From Arenicellales bacterium (GTDB taxonomy: Bacteria; Pseudomonadota; Gammaproteobacteria; Arenicellales; JAJDZL01): DNA of 64,000 nt. The notes under the pieces were generated by a model that worked only from the letters and a program-made list of their open reading frames with translations, did not search any database and had not been told where the DNA came from. The translations under genes were made by a program, and so were the position numbers. The DNA is taken from contig OY282380.1 in NCBI GenBank assembly GCA_958295885.1, positions 4,023,070 through 4,087,069 on the forward strand. Direction: 5' to 3'. Positions 36,941-46,486 of the stretch are shown here, piece after piece (position 1 is the first letter of the stretch; each line of letters opens with the position of its first letter).

Positions 36941-37348
36941 CTAGTCATTGATGCTTGGCGGGTTGCATGGCACAGTGCCCATCGTGCCCGGCATAGATAC
37001 TTCCAATAATTCCATGTCATCTGAAGTTGCCGTTTCATTGTGACGCATTCCGCCTGGAATGAATATGGAATCGCCTCTTGCAAGATGAATCTCATCTCCC
37101 GTCTCAAATTCCATGTCAATCCATCCGTTCAGAATGTAAAGGAATTGTCCGTCACATTCATGAAAATGCCATCCCGTTGGCTCTGTCATCCCCTTTACAG
37201 CTCTCATAGTCTGAGCGTTTAAATTTCCGCTGCTTCCTTCTTTTACGCCGAGGTCTCGATATGTGAAAAACTCTCTCCTGCCGGGAATTTCTCTGGCAGC
37301 AGCTTGCGTAACATGAACTAGTTTTTGGTCACTGTGATTCGATGGCAT
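36941..37348 (-). CDS. Small single-domain cupin protein
   Basis: The 135-residue product is a cupin-2 type beta-barrel. Metal ligands are H61 and H63 in 'GWHFHECDGQFLYILNGW', Q68 in place of the usual glutamate, and H103 in 'GDSIFIPGGMRHNE'. Such proteins act as small dioxygenases, isomerases or ligand sensors. It is divergent from the large flavoprotein gene at 37.9 kb. The ATG at 37348 (MPSNHSD) is preferred to an upstream extension. The substrate is unknown. Confidence 0.85.
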   Translation of the reverse strand: MPSNHSDQKLVHVTQAAAREIPGRREFFTYRDLGVKEGSSGNLNAQTMRAVKGMTEPTGWHFHECDGQFLYILNGWIDMEFETGDEIHLARGDSIFIPGGMRHNETATSDDMELLEVSMPGTMGTVPCNPPSIND

Positions 37349-37935
37349 AAATTTACCCTCCCATATCAAACTAAAACGCTATGAACATTTTATCTGCATT
37401 CATTCATGTCCATATTTCATTCGAACCGAGAAACTGATATTTCTGAACATTCAAATACTGGGACAACTGAAGTGATATTTTGATTAGGAATGAAACGAGA
37501 AGAAGGATAATATTCCTGCCTGTGGCTTTACATTGAATTCCTTGCCAAGAACGATTCATGATCGATTTGACAGCGATGTACTCGATGTGATTTTCTTCGG
37601 CAATTCCACTACATAGCTGCATCTTTAATTTCCCAGTCGAGAGATGGGCCGCAAGTACTGCGATGCATCAACTGCGCCAATTTTTCGTTCCCGAACAGCA
37701 TTTCTTCGAATCTGTTTAAATTTCCGAATTCAATCTTGCAAAGAGCAGTTCTCCCGGTAGCACAGACAATGATCGCCTGCATTTATTAGCGTATATTAAG
37801 AAAAAGCAAACTGGCTCCGAAGTCACCATTGCTCCAATTCTTGAACAAACGACTGCCTGGAATGCAGGGCACATATGATCATGACGAGATTCGATATACA
37901 TTTGGCCGGAGTTTGAATTGATCGAACACAATGTA
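37349..37935. other. Divergent intergenic region between cupin and flavoprotein genes
   Basis: About 590 bases with no gene I can support; it should contain promoters for both flanking genes, but I see no clean -35/-10 pair. Confidence 0.35.
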
Positions 37936-40374
37936 ATGCCAACCACTTCTCAGGTTGTAATTGTCGGTGGCGGTATCATGGGATGTTCACTGGCATACCA
38001 TTTGACAAAAGAGGGCTGGAACGATGTTGTCCTGCTGGAGAAGGCGGAATTGACTTCTGGGTCAACCTGGCATGCAGCAGGCCAAATTACCCGCTCAACA
38101 TCAAGTTCAAGCCTCGGCAAATGCGTCGACTATAACATTCAGCTGTACTCTCACAGACTAGAGAAAGAAACCGGCCAGTCCGTCAGCTGGAACAACTGCG
38201 GCTCAGTTCGGGTGGCTTACAGTGAAGACGAAATGGACTGGCTGCGCCATACATTCAGTGTAGTCAGATCGCTGGATGCTGAAGTTGAACTCATCACACC
38301 TGAACGGATCCATCAACTTCATCCATTCTACCGGCTTGCCGGGATACTGGGCGGCCTGCACACTCCCGATGATGGTCACGTAGATCCTTCATCCGTCACC
38401 TATGCGCTCGCCAAGGGAGCTCGCTCTCGCGGAGCCAAAATATTTCGTCGCTGTCTCGTCACAAATATAGACCAGCTGCCCAACAGCGAGTGGCGAGTCG
38501 TAACAGATTTAGGTGAAATTAACTGCGAACACGTCGTCAACGCCGGTGGCGCGTATGCGCGGCAGATCAGCGAATGGTCCGGATTGCTTCTGCCGGCAGT
38601 AACCATGACACATCATTATTTTGTTACAGACACAGTTCCGGAATTCGAACAGCTGCGTGAAGACATTCCAGTGGTCCGTGATGATGCCGTGGTATCAGGA
38701 TACATTCGAATGGAACAAAAATCCGGCCTGATTGGAATTTATGAAAAGGACAATCCTAGAAGCATCTGGGAAGATGGGGCGCCGTGGGAAGCCGAACATG
38801 AGCTGTTTGAAGCCGATTATGATCGAATCATGCCTCGCCTAAGCAACGCGATGAACCGAGTGCCGGTGCTCTCGGAACTTGGAATTAAGCGGGTTGTGCA
38901 CGGTGCCATAACTCATTCCCCAGATGGAAATCCCTTAATCGGACCTGCCCCGCGGCTTAAGAATTACTGGTGCTGCTGTGGAATCCAAATTGGAATTGGC
39001 TGGGGACCTGCCCTAAGCAGGGAACTGGCGCGCTCGATGGTTCACGGCAGCGCAGACATTTCGATGCGAGAGTTTGACCCTCGCAGATTTGGAGATTACG
39101 CAACAAGAAAGTGGCAGACCACCAAAGTCAAGGAAGATTATTGCCTGCGTCATGAAACGCCCTACCCACACTTCAATCGTCTTGCTGGACGCCCGATCGA
39201 TCCAAACCCTCTGTATTCGACTCTCAAGAAACATGGGGCTGTCTTTGAAGAAGTGTTCGGACATGAGCGGCCGCGCTGGTTCGCTCCGGACGGAGTCGCG
39301 CCCGTCGACGAATACTCCTTCAGGCGAACGAACGTCGATGAAATCGTGGGCAGGGAAGTTCAGTCGGTACGTGAACGTGCCGGCATTATGGATATCTCTG
39401 CTTTTGCGAAAGTGCGAGTATCGGGCAAAGACTCCATTGCCTGCCTGGACCGACTCGTCGCGAACAGTCTTCCAAGACGAATCGGTGGCATCGCATTGAC
39501 ACATGCTCTCAATTCTCAGGGACGCATAGAAATTGAGCTGATCGTCGTGAAATTAACGGACCGCAGCTTTTATCTGGTCTGTGCTGCGTTTTATGAACGA
39601 CGGCTATTAGACTGTCTGGAACATAATCGCAACGATGATGAAGCTGAATTCGAAAACCTGTCAAAGAAGTGGGGAGCGATTGCGATACAGGGTCCAAAAG
39701 CGCCGTCAATCCTAGCGGCGAATACAGATGCAGATCTGTCTCTGCGCAGCTTCCGCTGGTTTACTGCCAGGCAAATCAACGTAGCTGGACATTCGCTTCT
39801 GGCAGTTCGGATTTCTTACGTAGGTGAACAGGGCTGGGAATTACATATGCCTCGCGATTCAATGCTTGAAGTTTACTCCGCACTGTGGAGCTCGGGACAG
39901 AAGTTTGGAGTCGTCCATTACGGGTCCTTTGCAATGAATGTCATGAGAATGGAAAAAGCCTTCAAGGGTGCATCGGAACTGAGCAACGAAGTGACACTGC
40001 CCGAGGCAGACATGATGCGACTCGTTCGGCTGTCGAAGAATGACTTCATCGGCAAGGATGCGACTCGAAAAAGTGCAGATTCAGAGCTGCCCTGGGTTTG
40101 CGTCTATCTGTCAGTCGAGCATGATGGCGACCAGATCGGCCATGGTGGAGAAGCAGTGCTGCTGGATGGCGAAGTTGTCGGGGCCGTTACGTCGGTAGTC
40201 TTCAGTCACACCGTCAACGCGGTGCTCGCTTTCGCATATGTGAAGCCATGCGCGGCTTGCGCGAGTTCGAAACTGCACGTTATCGCAGCGGGCAGATTGA
40301 TGGAAGCTGTCGTTTTGAGTCAACCGGCCTATGATCCTGAAAATTTGCGCCCAAGGATGGAATCACAAAACTAA
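37936..40374 (+). CDS. Dimethylglycine/sarcosine-dehydrogenase-like FAD protein with GcvT-type folate domain
   Basis: The 812-residue product combines a DAO-type FAD domain and an aminomethyltransferase-like domain. FAD binding is shown by 'VVIVGGGIMGCSLAYHL' (7-23), and H46 in 'STWHAAGQ' is at the position that carries covalent FAD in dimethylglycine and sarcosine dehydrogenases. 'THSPDGNPLIGPAPRLKNYW' closes the flavin domain near residue 345. From about residue 430 the FAO_M linker and GcvT fold follow ('YEEVFGHERPRWFAP'-like entry, 'SYVGEQGWELH'), which in relatives passes formaldehyde to tetrahydrofolate. The ATG at 37936 is used; a TTG lies six codons earlier. Oxidative demethylation of a methylated amine or amino acid, with electrons to ETF, is likely. 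Confidence 0.88.
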   Translation: MPTTSQVVIVGGGIMGCSLAYHLTKEGWNDVVLLEKAELTSGSTWHAAGQITRSTSSSSLGKCVDYNIQLYSHRLEKETGQSVSWNNCGSVRVAYSEDEMDWLRHTFSVVRSLDAEVELITPERIHQLHPFYRLAGILGGLHTPDDGHVDPSSVTYALAKGARSRGAKIFRRCLVTNIDQLPNSEWRVVTDLGEINCEHVVNAGGAYARQISEWSGLLLPAVTMTHHYFVTDTVPEFEQLREDIPVVRDDAVVSGYIRMEQKSGLIGIYEKDNPRSIWEDGAPWEAEHELFEADYDRIMPRLSNAMNRVPVLSELGIKRVVHGAITHSPDGNPLIGPAPRLKNYWCCCGIQIGIGWGPALSRELARSMVHGSADISMREFDPRRFGDYATRKWQTTKVKEDYCLRHETPYPHFNRLAGRPIDPNPLYSTLKKHGAVFEEVFGHERPRWFAPDGVAPVDEYSFRRTNVDEIVGREVQSVRERAGIMDISAFAKVRVSGKDSIACLDRLVANSLPRRIGGIALTHALNSQGRIEIELIVVKLTDRSFYLVCAAFYERRLLDCLEHNRNDDEAEFENLSKKWGAIAIQGPKAPSILAANTDADLSLRSFRWFTARQINVAGHSLLAVRISYVGEQGWELHMPRDSMLEVYSALWSSGQKFGVVHYGSFAMNVMRMEKAFKGASELSNEVTLPEADMMRLVRLSKNDFIGKDATRKSADSELPWVCVYLSVEHDGDQIGHGGEAVLLDGEVVGAVTSVVFSHTVNAVLAFAYVKPCAACASSKLHVIAAGRLMEAVVLSQPAYDPENLRPRMESQN

Positions 40375-40653
40375 AGCAGCATCTTACAATTGCGGGGGAC
40401 GGTCAAGTTCAAAATGTTCGGATCGAAAGCACGCGGTCAATGTCAGTTAAATCGGAATTTTCAGATGGAATGAATGACCGTCGAACCTTCACCTCAATTT
40501 TCTGAGATTCAGATCTTTTGGGAAATTGCATCAAGCGCGTTACTGCCCGATGTCGTTGGTTGCAAATTGATAAATGATTTCCGAAATATGCCTCTGTTTC
40601 CGTTTCAGCAGATGATATGATTCCAGCTGATAGTAGATAATAAAAACAATCAA

Positions 40654-41132
40654 TTAACCCAAGTTCCGCACTATTGGCGCTCAATCAACCATATTAATAA
40701 TATTTTTTAGAAGATAATTTTAATAAATAATTATTTGTAGTATTTACATTCTAATATCTTACAAATATTATTGTTTATTAGTAATATTTTTTCTTTTATA
40801 ACTCTAGTAACTTAATGTTGTTACATGTACAGTGATACAGCACTCCAAACAGCCACTACAATCCTCTATAATTTCCCCATTGACAATACACTTTAAGATC
40901 AGGTTCATCAAACCCGTAGTTTCCTACACCAACAAAAAACAATACCCAGATGCGCCTACCTACTGGTCAGGCGTTGAATATGAAGGCGGAATTGCAACGA
41001 AAACGCTGGTAAACGAAGCTAAAGAAAATGGCGCGAAATGTTGTTACATGTACAATTCAGTCATTTTCAAAAAAAACATGATATCAATGCTTTAGGAGAA
41101 TTATTTTTTGAGTAGTGCGGAACTAGGGTTAA
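40654..41132. mobile_element. 479-bp element with 20-bp terminal inverted repeats
   Basis: Left end TTAACCCAAGTTCCGCACTA (40654-40673) and right end TAGTGCGGAACTAGGGTTAA (41113-41132) are inverted copies differing at one base. Because both ends carry TTAA, the target duplication could be TTAA itself. The interior is very AT-rich on the left (about 40690-40810) and holds a plus-strand frame of up to 87 codons (40832-41095) of no known family. An 18-bp direct repeat, AATGTTGTTACATGTACA, occurs at 40814-40831 and 41037-41054 around that frame. Too small for a normal transposase, so it is MITE-like or carries cargo. Confidence 0.75.
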
Positions 41133-42013
41133 AATACATTAATCTGTCCAAAATCATGCAGCAGAAACCGAGCAAATTCATCCACTAGCGCACAACCTGT
41201 TCAACGCAGCAGGTCGGCTTGGAAGAACTCAACCGTCATCACAGGTCAAACGCCTCGAAGTGCCCACGCTGCGGCCGCGATCAGGCTCTCACATTCTGTC
41301 ACGTCATTTGCTGCATCAATGCAGAAAATGTCACCATCAATCTCGGTTACGCGGCGACAACACGCTGGCAAGTGGTTGCCCTTGGCACAGATCGCGGCCG
41401 TCAATCTCAAATGCTTTCTGCTGGGAACGTTTCATGGAGGTCAGCGCTCACTGCCTGCACGAATAGTTGTTTGAGTTCGTCTATTGTTTCAAGCGTCGCT
41501 TATGGAAGGATCAGCCGCCACCGCTGCTGTTTCCCCGTAAAACATTCTGGCTGAAACAGGAGCAGAGGAAAAAATCGCAAAATGACTTGTTTAACGAGTC
41601 TATTCAGAAAGTGAAGCAATTAAACGACGTGACAGGTGGAGAAGGAGCATTAAGTTGGCATCCAAGAGTTCAACAAGAACAATATTACTCGTTAAATTGC
41701 GCTACTTGATTCAAAGAAGTCAGTTCGATAATTGAAGAAGTACTATAAGGACTTTTTGAAACTAGGAAAATTTTATTGATCATCCAAGTGACGACGCTGA
41801 AACTTCTCGCAAAGCATTCGTGCATATTAGAGAAGACATTGACATCTTTGAAAAAGAATTTGTAGAAATTTTCTTCGGAGTGATTTCACGATTACGAAAT
41901 GATGCTGAAAGTGCTCTAGCAGACAAATTGAACTGAATTATGGTCTTAGAGTTACAATTTAGGCATTGGATTTAGACATCTGCGAACGTACCAGAAAGTT
42001 CCTGGGTTCCTAA
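41133..42013. other. Degenerate accessory DNA with protein-coding fragments
   Basis: No intact gene. At 41219-41410 two frames encode zinc-ribbon-like pieces ('SKCPRCGRDQA' in one, 'HQCRKCHHQSRLRGDN' in another), reminiscent of the N-terminus of IS1595-type transposases broken by a frameshift. At 41766-41936 a frame without a start encodes an acidic helical tail ('REDIDIFEKEFVEIFFG') ending in TGA. Both look like gene remnants. Confidence 0.4.
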
Positions 42014-42819
42014 GTGATCTATTCATTGTTTTGTAAGTTGAAGTTTCGACTACTGACTTGCCTTTTGCTGTCTGTTGGCTTCCTGATGATGGTGAATCCA
42101 GCGCTCGCCGATGACAAAGCACCTCGAGTACAAATAGTCACCCAACATGATCCTGTTCCGAGATTAAAAAGGAGTGACGCAATAATTTTGACCCATCGAA
42201 TGGCAACAGACATACCTGCTTTATTGACTTACGAAAGCAGTCGCAGCCAATTAAGTCGTGAAATTGAGCAAGTATTAACTTTAGTCCGAAATCAATGCCC
42301 TAAAGTTGCGAAAGTCAGTCCGGTTGATTGGTTTGTGCCTAGACTGGTGGGGTTACAATTTCATTCTCAACTTACAGACATTTTGCTGGTCTGGTCTCCG
42401 AGAATTCCGGTACTGTACGGCTGTTAACCGTTAACAAGTTCATTGATGAATAGAATGTTGATTTGGGGTTGCATGCCGTAGAGTATCTTTCGTACTCCAA
42501 ATCTTTCTTTTTTGATTATGACTGCAATATTAGTCCAATTTACGCAGCAGAATTTTACTCAGAAGTTGAAGGGGTCAAATCTGCTAGATATGAAATCCGC
42601 CGTGGAGATCATCCCGATTTAAGAATGATCAAGTCGAATGAGACTTGGTACATTTTTGTCAAGAAAACTTGGGGAGATTGGCCTTCGGGTTGCGTCTATG
42701 AGGAATTCTATTATTTCACCGTTGCTGGAAATAATGTGGTTTTAGTTCCAGAAAAGTCTGCCTTGAAATCCGGTCAGTTCCTCCAAATTGCTGTGTTTTC
42801 GACTTTATTGCCCCGCTGA
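42014..42819 (+). pseudogene. Broken gene for an exported protein of unknown family
   Basis: The first frame (42014-42427) encodes a signal peptide (cleavage near NPALA-DDK) and about 70 mature residues. Around 42345 protein-like sequence continues in the next frame ('GGVTISFSTYRHFAG', 'TVRLLTVNKFIDE') until a TAG at 42451-42453, after which the same frame runs on to 42819 ('VEYLSYSKSFFFDYDCN', 'NETWYIFVKKTWGDW', 'GCVYEEFYYFTVAG'). This is best read as one gene of about 265 codons disabled by one frameshift and one nonsense codon. I do not recognise the family. Confidence 0.6.
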
Positions 42820-42954
42820 CTTCTAAAAATTAGTGAGAGCGTCTACAGTTCTCGCCCGGTTCGGGCGATCTGACTCCCTATTTTCTGCCTGTTAAATTTG
42901 TTGCCAACCAAACTGTATCAAATTTAGTGAAAGAGCGAGAGATTATAGTGTCGC

Positions 42955-43256
42955 GATGATGACATTATTGCTGACGGCAAACTCGATTTTATGCCCCTGC
43001 TGCTGTTTCAGCCGAAAGGTATTACAGGGAACAGCAGCATGATGGGCAGCTGCACAGAGCAGGCGTTGCTGCAGCCGATCCCGCTATAAGCGACGATTAA
43101 AACGATAGACGAACTCAAACAAGAATTCCTGCAGGCAGTGGGCACCGACCTCGTGAAACGCTCCTATCAGAAACGTTTTGAAATTGACGACCGCGATGCG
43201 TACCATGGACAACCGCTTGCCAGCCTGCTGCTGCGGTGTGGCCTGCTGCCTATTCC
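42955..43256 (+). pseudogene. Gene fragment of unknown family, cut by the IS4-type element
   Basis: In one frame the DNA encodes 'DGKLDFMPLLLFQPKGITG' and 'TEQALLQPIPL', a TAA at 43087-43089, then 'TIDELKQEFLQAVGTDLVKR', 'YQKRFEIDDRDAYHGQPLA' and 'LLRCGLLPIP', running straight to the left end of the insertion element at 43257. The composition is protein-like on both sides of the stop. No continuation was found on the far side of the element. Family not recognised. Confidence 0.5.
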
Positions 43257-45658
43257 GTACAAATTCAGTCTGGACTTAACTTATGTTGAATCCGACCTTT
43301 TAAGTTATGGTGAAACCAGCTTTCTTTTTGGGCTGCCATGTGCAGAGCCAAATCATAAGTCCGCGCCATTGTTGTCAGCATGCTATAGCCTTCCCAGATC
43401 TTCTTGTAACCCGGTGGCGGATCATTTTTACGATTCAAATAACCGGCGAGCATGGCCATCGTCACTACGCCGGCGCCGAGATTTTGTGGTACTTTTTTGC
43501 GATTTTGGCGTGCGAAGTCCTTCAATACACCGATTTCGGTCTCGCTAAACAGCACTTCCAGCGGCAATTCCGGGGTTTCTCGACCCAGCAGCGTCATCGC
43601 CGCAAGCCGCCAGGCAATCACCGCGTTGATGGTGACCGCACGTTCGATGCGCTCGCATTTTCGATGCTTGAGAAACTCCACCTTGCAGCCGGATTTCAAA
43701 ATCTTGTGCCAATCCTCAATTCGCCAACGCAGCCGATAACGCTGTACTACTTGCGTCGCATCGTGCGCGCTGTTGACCGCCAGACTGGTCAGCAGAAACC
43801 ACTCCAGCGGCTTGACCGCGTCGCCGGCTTTTGCTTCATACACATGAACCAGATTCAACCTCAGCGGTTTCTCACCCGAAAAACCGCTCGTCGGCTGAAT
43901 CTGCACCGGACGCCAGCGCAACTCGACCTTTGCCATCCGCGCCGGCTGCTTCGACATCGCCTTCTGACTGCGGCTGCTGCGCCGCGCCGAACGCGCCAAC
44001 ACCGGCACTTCCAGACTCGCCTGCGCATGTTGCCCGCGGATCGCATCGAACATCTTCGGCTGGCCTTTGCCTTGACTTCGATTATGCTGGGCGCGCACCA
44101 GCAACTCCACATCTGACAGCCTTCGACACTCGGCCATCACCTCAAAACAATCCGCCTCGCGATCCATCACCGCCACCATCCGCACCTTTTCAAGCGGCGC
44201 CGCCAACTCTGCGCTCGCACGCAGCCCGCGCAGCCATCGCTGCGTCTTGGTGCCCTCGTCATCCAGATGGCCATATTCAATGTGCGGCACCCCCAACGGC
44301 ACTCCCTGCGCATCGAGCGCCAGCAGCGAATGCATGTGAATCCCCATGGTGCCAGCCGATTTGCGGTTGCGACTGATCAAGCCCATGCCCTGACAGCCAC
44401 CGTGATTGGCGAAATTCAAATCGGTGCCATCCTGCACGCACAAAACTTCCGACTGTGCCTGCATTCGCTCCTGCGTTCGCTGTCGATGCGGCGCCAAGAT
44501 GTTCTTTGGCGTCACCGCCGATTCCGCCGGCTGATCCAGCAGACGATAATGCGCATGCACCGCCGCTTGATCCGATCTGGACGCAGCCGTGAACGGCTCC
44601 ATCGGCTGCCGAGCCTGGATGTCCGCACTTTTCACCAGTCTTGTGCTGCGACGCTCGTCACCCAACGGCGCACCTCCAAATTCCTGCTCCGACCATTCAT
44701 CAATCGCTAGTCCCTGACCTCTGTCACGCACCGGGACGCAAACCTTGTCCAACCCCAGATACGTTCGCCATTTCCGTTCTAATTCATAGATATACACCGA
44801 CTTCACAGCCGCCGCTTCAGACTTGCCCCCAAATCGACCGCGACCCGTCGTCCAGCCCACATGGCGCCAGTTCGATGCTCGCAGCGATACCCCGCTGTGA
44901 GACGCATCCACAAACGTCTCCACCAAATACGGATCAAATCCATAGCGACTCTTGAAATCCCTGCCGACTCGACGCAGACACAGACCCAACACCTTCGACG
45001 CCAGATTCTGACAGCGCACCGAAGGCCGGATCAAAAACCGACTCATGCCGATCACTCGATTTAAATATCGAGACTTCAGCTCTGCATCCCAGCCCATCCA
45101 CTGATCTCGACTGCGCAGCGCCAGCGCCGAAGACGCAAATCCCAGCGCACCCAAATAACCATGCTCAGACACTGCCAGATATCGCAGCTGACAGCCTACA
45201 TGAACGACCGCTCCTCGCGGATGCTCGCGAATCATCAGCTCGTTCCACAGACGCAACTGCGATTCCTCTTCAACCACCACCAGCTGCAAACCGCTGACCT
45301 GATCCACCCGCGCCGGCACTCCCTGCGCCAAGGCCACCGCCTGTCCCAATCCACGCGCCTTTACCTGGCGCACCGAACGACTCGAAGCCGGCAGCTCGAT
45401 CCGACCCGTCTGCTCCAGATCCCGCAGCACCCGAAGACTGCTCGTCACCTGCGCTTTGCCCCGCGCATCGTAAAATCCAAACTCCTCACACACCGCATGC
45501 GTCAATTCCGTACGATTCGCAAATCTGCGCGTTGCCATGATCGACTGCAACTGCTCCAGCCCAGATGCTGACCTCAGCTTGCGTGGAATTTGATTCTGCT
45601 GATACATGATATTCAAATGTACCAGCTCGAATTTTAAAAGTCAAGCCCCAATTTGTAC
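43257..45658 (-). mobile_element. IS4-type insertion element with DUF4338-containing transposase
   Basis: A 2.4-kb element containing one transposase gene. Left end GTACAAATTCAGTCTGGACTT (first 9 bases 43257-43265) and right end, read inward, GTACAAATTGGGGCTTGACT (outermost bases 45650-45658) form imperfect inverted repeats sharing GTACAAATT and a (G/T)GACTT block. No clear target duplication is visible in the flanks. It interrupts the gene fragment on its left. GC content is clearly higher than in neighbouring DNA, suggesting recent arrival. Confidence 0.75.
43265..45607 (-). CDS. IS4-family (Tn5-like) transposase fused to an N-terminal DruA-like DUF4338 domain
   Basis: The 780-residue product has two parts. 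About residues 1-265 match DUF4338 ('LGALGFASSALALRSRDQW', 'SRFLIRPSVRCQNLASKVL', 'YLVETFVDASHSG', 'ASNWRHVGWTTGRGR'), a domain shared with DruA of Druantia systems. The rest is a Tn5-like transposase: 'EWSEQEFGGAPLGDERR' binds ends, and the catalytic triad is the D in 'LCVQDGTDLNF', the D in 'AVMDREADCFEV' and the E in 'YRLRWRIEDWHKILKSGCK' (Y-R-E-K signature). No frameshift or internal stop, so it looks functional. The start is the ATG at 45607; a TTG three codons earlier is possible. The stop lies inside the left terminal repeat. Confidence 0.88.
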   Translation of the reverse strand: MYQQNQIPRKLRSASGLEQLQSIMATRRFANRTELTHAVCEEFGFYDARGKAQVTSSLRVLRDLEQTGRIELPASSRSVRQVKARGLGQAVALAQGVPARVDQVSGLQLVVVEEESQLRLWNELMIREHPRGAVVHVGCQLRYLAVSEHGYLGALGFASSALALRSRDQWMGWDAELKSRYLNRVIGMSRFLIRPSVRCQNLASKVLGLCLRRVGRDFKSRYGFDPYLVETFVDASHSGVSLRASNWRHVGWTTGRGRFGGKSEAAAVKSVYIYELERKWRTYLGLDKVCVPVRDRGQGLAIDEWSEQEFGGAPLGDERRSTRLVKSADIQARQPMEPFTAASRSDQAAVHAHYRLLDQPAESAVTPKNILAPHRQRTQERMQAQSEVLCVQDGTDLNFANHGGCQGMGLISRNRKSAGTMGIHMHSLLALDAQGVPLGVPHIEYGHLDDEGTKTQRWLRGLRASAELAAPLEKVRMVAVMDREADCFEVMAECRRLSDVELLVRAQHNRSQGKGQPKMFDAIRGQHAQASLEVPVLARSARRSSRSQKAMSKQPARMAKVELRWRPVQIQPTSGFSGEKPLRLNLVHVYEAKAGDAVKPLEWFLLTSLAVNSAHDATQVVQRYRLRWRIEDWHKILKSGCKVEFLKHRKCERIERAVTINAVIAWRLAAMTLLGRETPELPLEVLFSETEIGVLKDFARQNRKKVPQNLGAGVVTMAMLAGYLNRKNDPPPGYKKIWEGYSMLTTMARTYDLALHMAAQKESWFHHNLKGRIQHKLSPD

Positions 45659-45712
45659 TGTATAGGTAGGTGGCCTGGGCTTGATGCCTGCTGCTTTTTT
45701 CGGTGGAATGAC

Positions 45713-46006
45713 TTACTGGACGATCGCATAGACGAGCGTAATGACTGCAAATGCTACGACGACCTGCATGGAAATCACCCATCTGAACTGCGCCTTCATG
45801 TCCAATCTGATCTCAGTGATGTCGAACTTGACTTTGCTGATGTCGAACTTGACTTCGGTTCTCAACAAATTGAGGTCGGACTTGGTCGCAAGATTGCCCT
45901 CGCGCCGGGCGATCGCGATCGCTACCGCTTCAGCTTGACGACGCTCCATGCCGGCCGCTTCGAGATCCCTTGAAGCTCCTAACGTGTCATATGCGAATTT
46001 ATTCAT
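45713..46006 (-). CDS. DUF1640-like coiled-coil protein with C-terminal membrane anchor, copy B
   Basis: The 97-residue product is the homologue of the protein at 11494-11829. The first 40 residues are nearly identical ('MNKFAYDTLGASRDLEAAG', 'QAEAVAIAIA'), the coiled coil is shorter and has changed from E-S-D to K-F-D heptads, and a single C-terminal membrane helix (about residues 75-95) is kept. The conserved upstream DNA shared with copy A ends at about 46281 plus the 46310-46375 segment. It sits 55 bases beyond the right end of the IS4-type element. Function unknown. Confidence 0.75.
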   Translation of the reverse strand: MNKFAYDTLGASRDLEAAGMERRQAEAVAIAIARREGNLATKSDLNLLRTEVKFDISKVKFDITEIRLDMKAQFRWVISMQVVVAFAVITLVYAIVQ

Positions 46007-46486
46007 AACCCAATTTTACATTCCTCATTCAATGAGGACGCCTCCACGCCTTCGGGGGGCTTGCATCCCTAAAAACGGCTCAGTCTTGTCGCAGCTGACT
46101 GTGCAACTTGCGGTCATCGTCCAGCCGCTTCCGCGGCCGTCCTCCGCAATTCGCAGCCATTGTGCCGAGTGATGGCATAGCAGCTTTGAACAAGATTTAC
46201 CGTATCATAACAAGCACTCCGATTGCAAGCCGCGGCTGCAGCGATCAAGCTGCAGTCGGCGTGAAGCCAAATTCGTACACCGGCAAAAGTGCGGCGCACT
46301 CGGTGCGCCCGGTGCATTGAACCGATTCCCCAGCTTCATGCTCCGATAATACATGTGCCTTTATTTCTTCTGAATAGATTACTTTTTTTCATCGCTTCTC
46401 CCCAAAACTCTTCATGTTTCTGGCATTGCTCTATCATTGAAGTTTCTCTAAACAATCGTGGTAGGACCAGCACCTGATTTTCTGTG
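46007..46486. other. Conserved non-coding part of the DUF1640 module, copy B
   Basis: 46055-46281 matches 11082-11310 in inverted orientation and 46310-46375 matches 11871-11940. The site equivalent to the MITE insertion is empty, with a single CCTTCG at 46049-46054. No gene beyond the DUF1640 frame is supported. Confidence 0.6.

Noticed and set aside
43307..44116. Plus-strand frame of 269 codons over the IS4-type transposase
   Set aside because: Shadow of the GC-rich transposase gene on the minus strand, which has clear domain motifs throughout.
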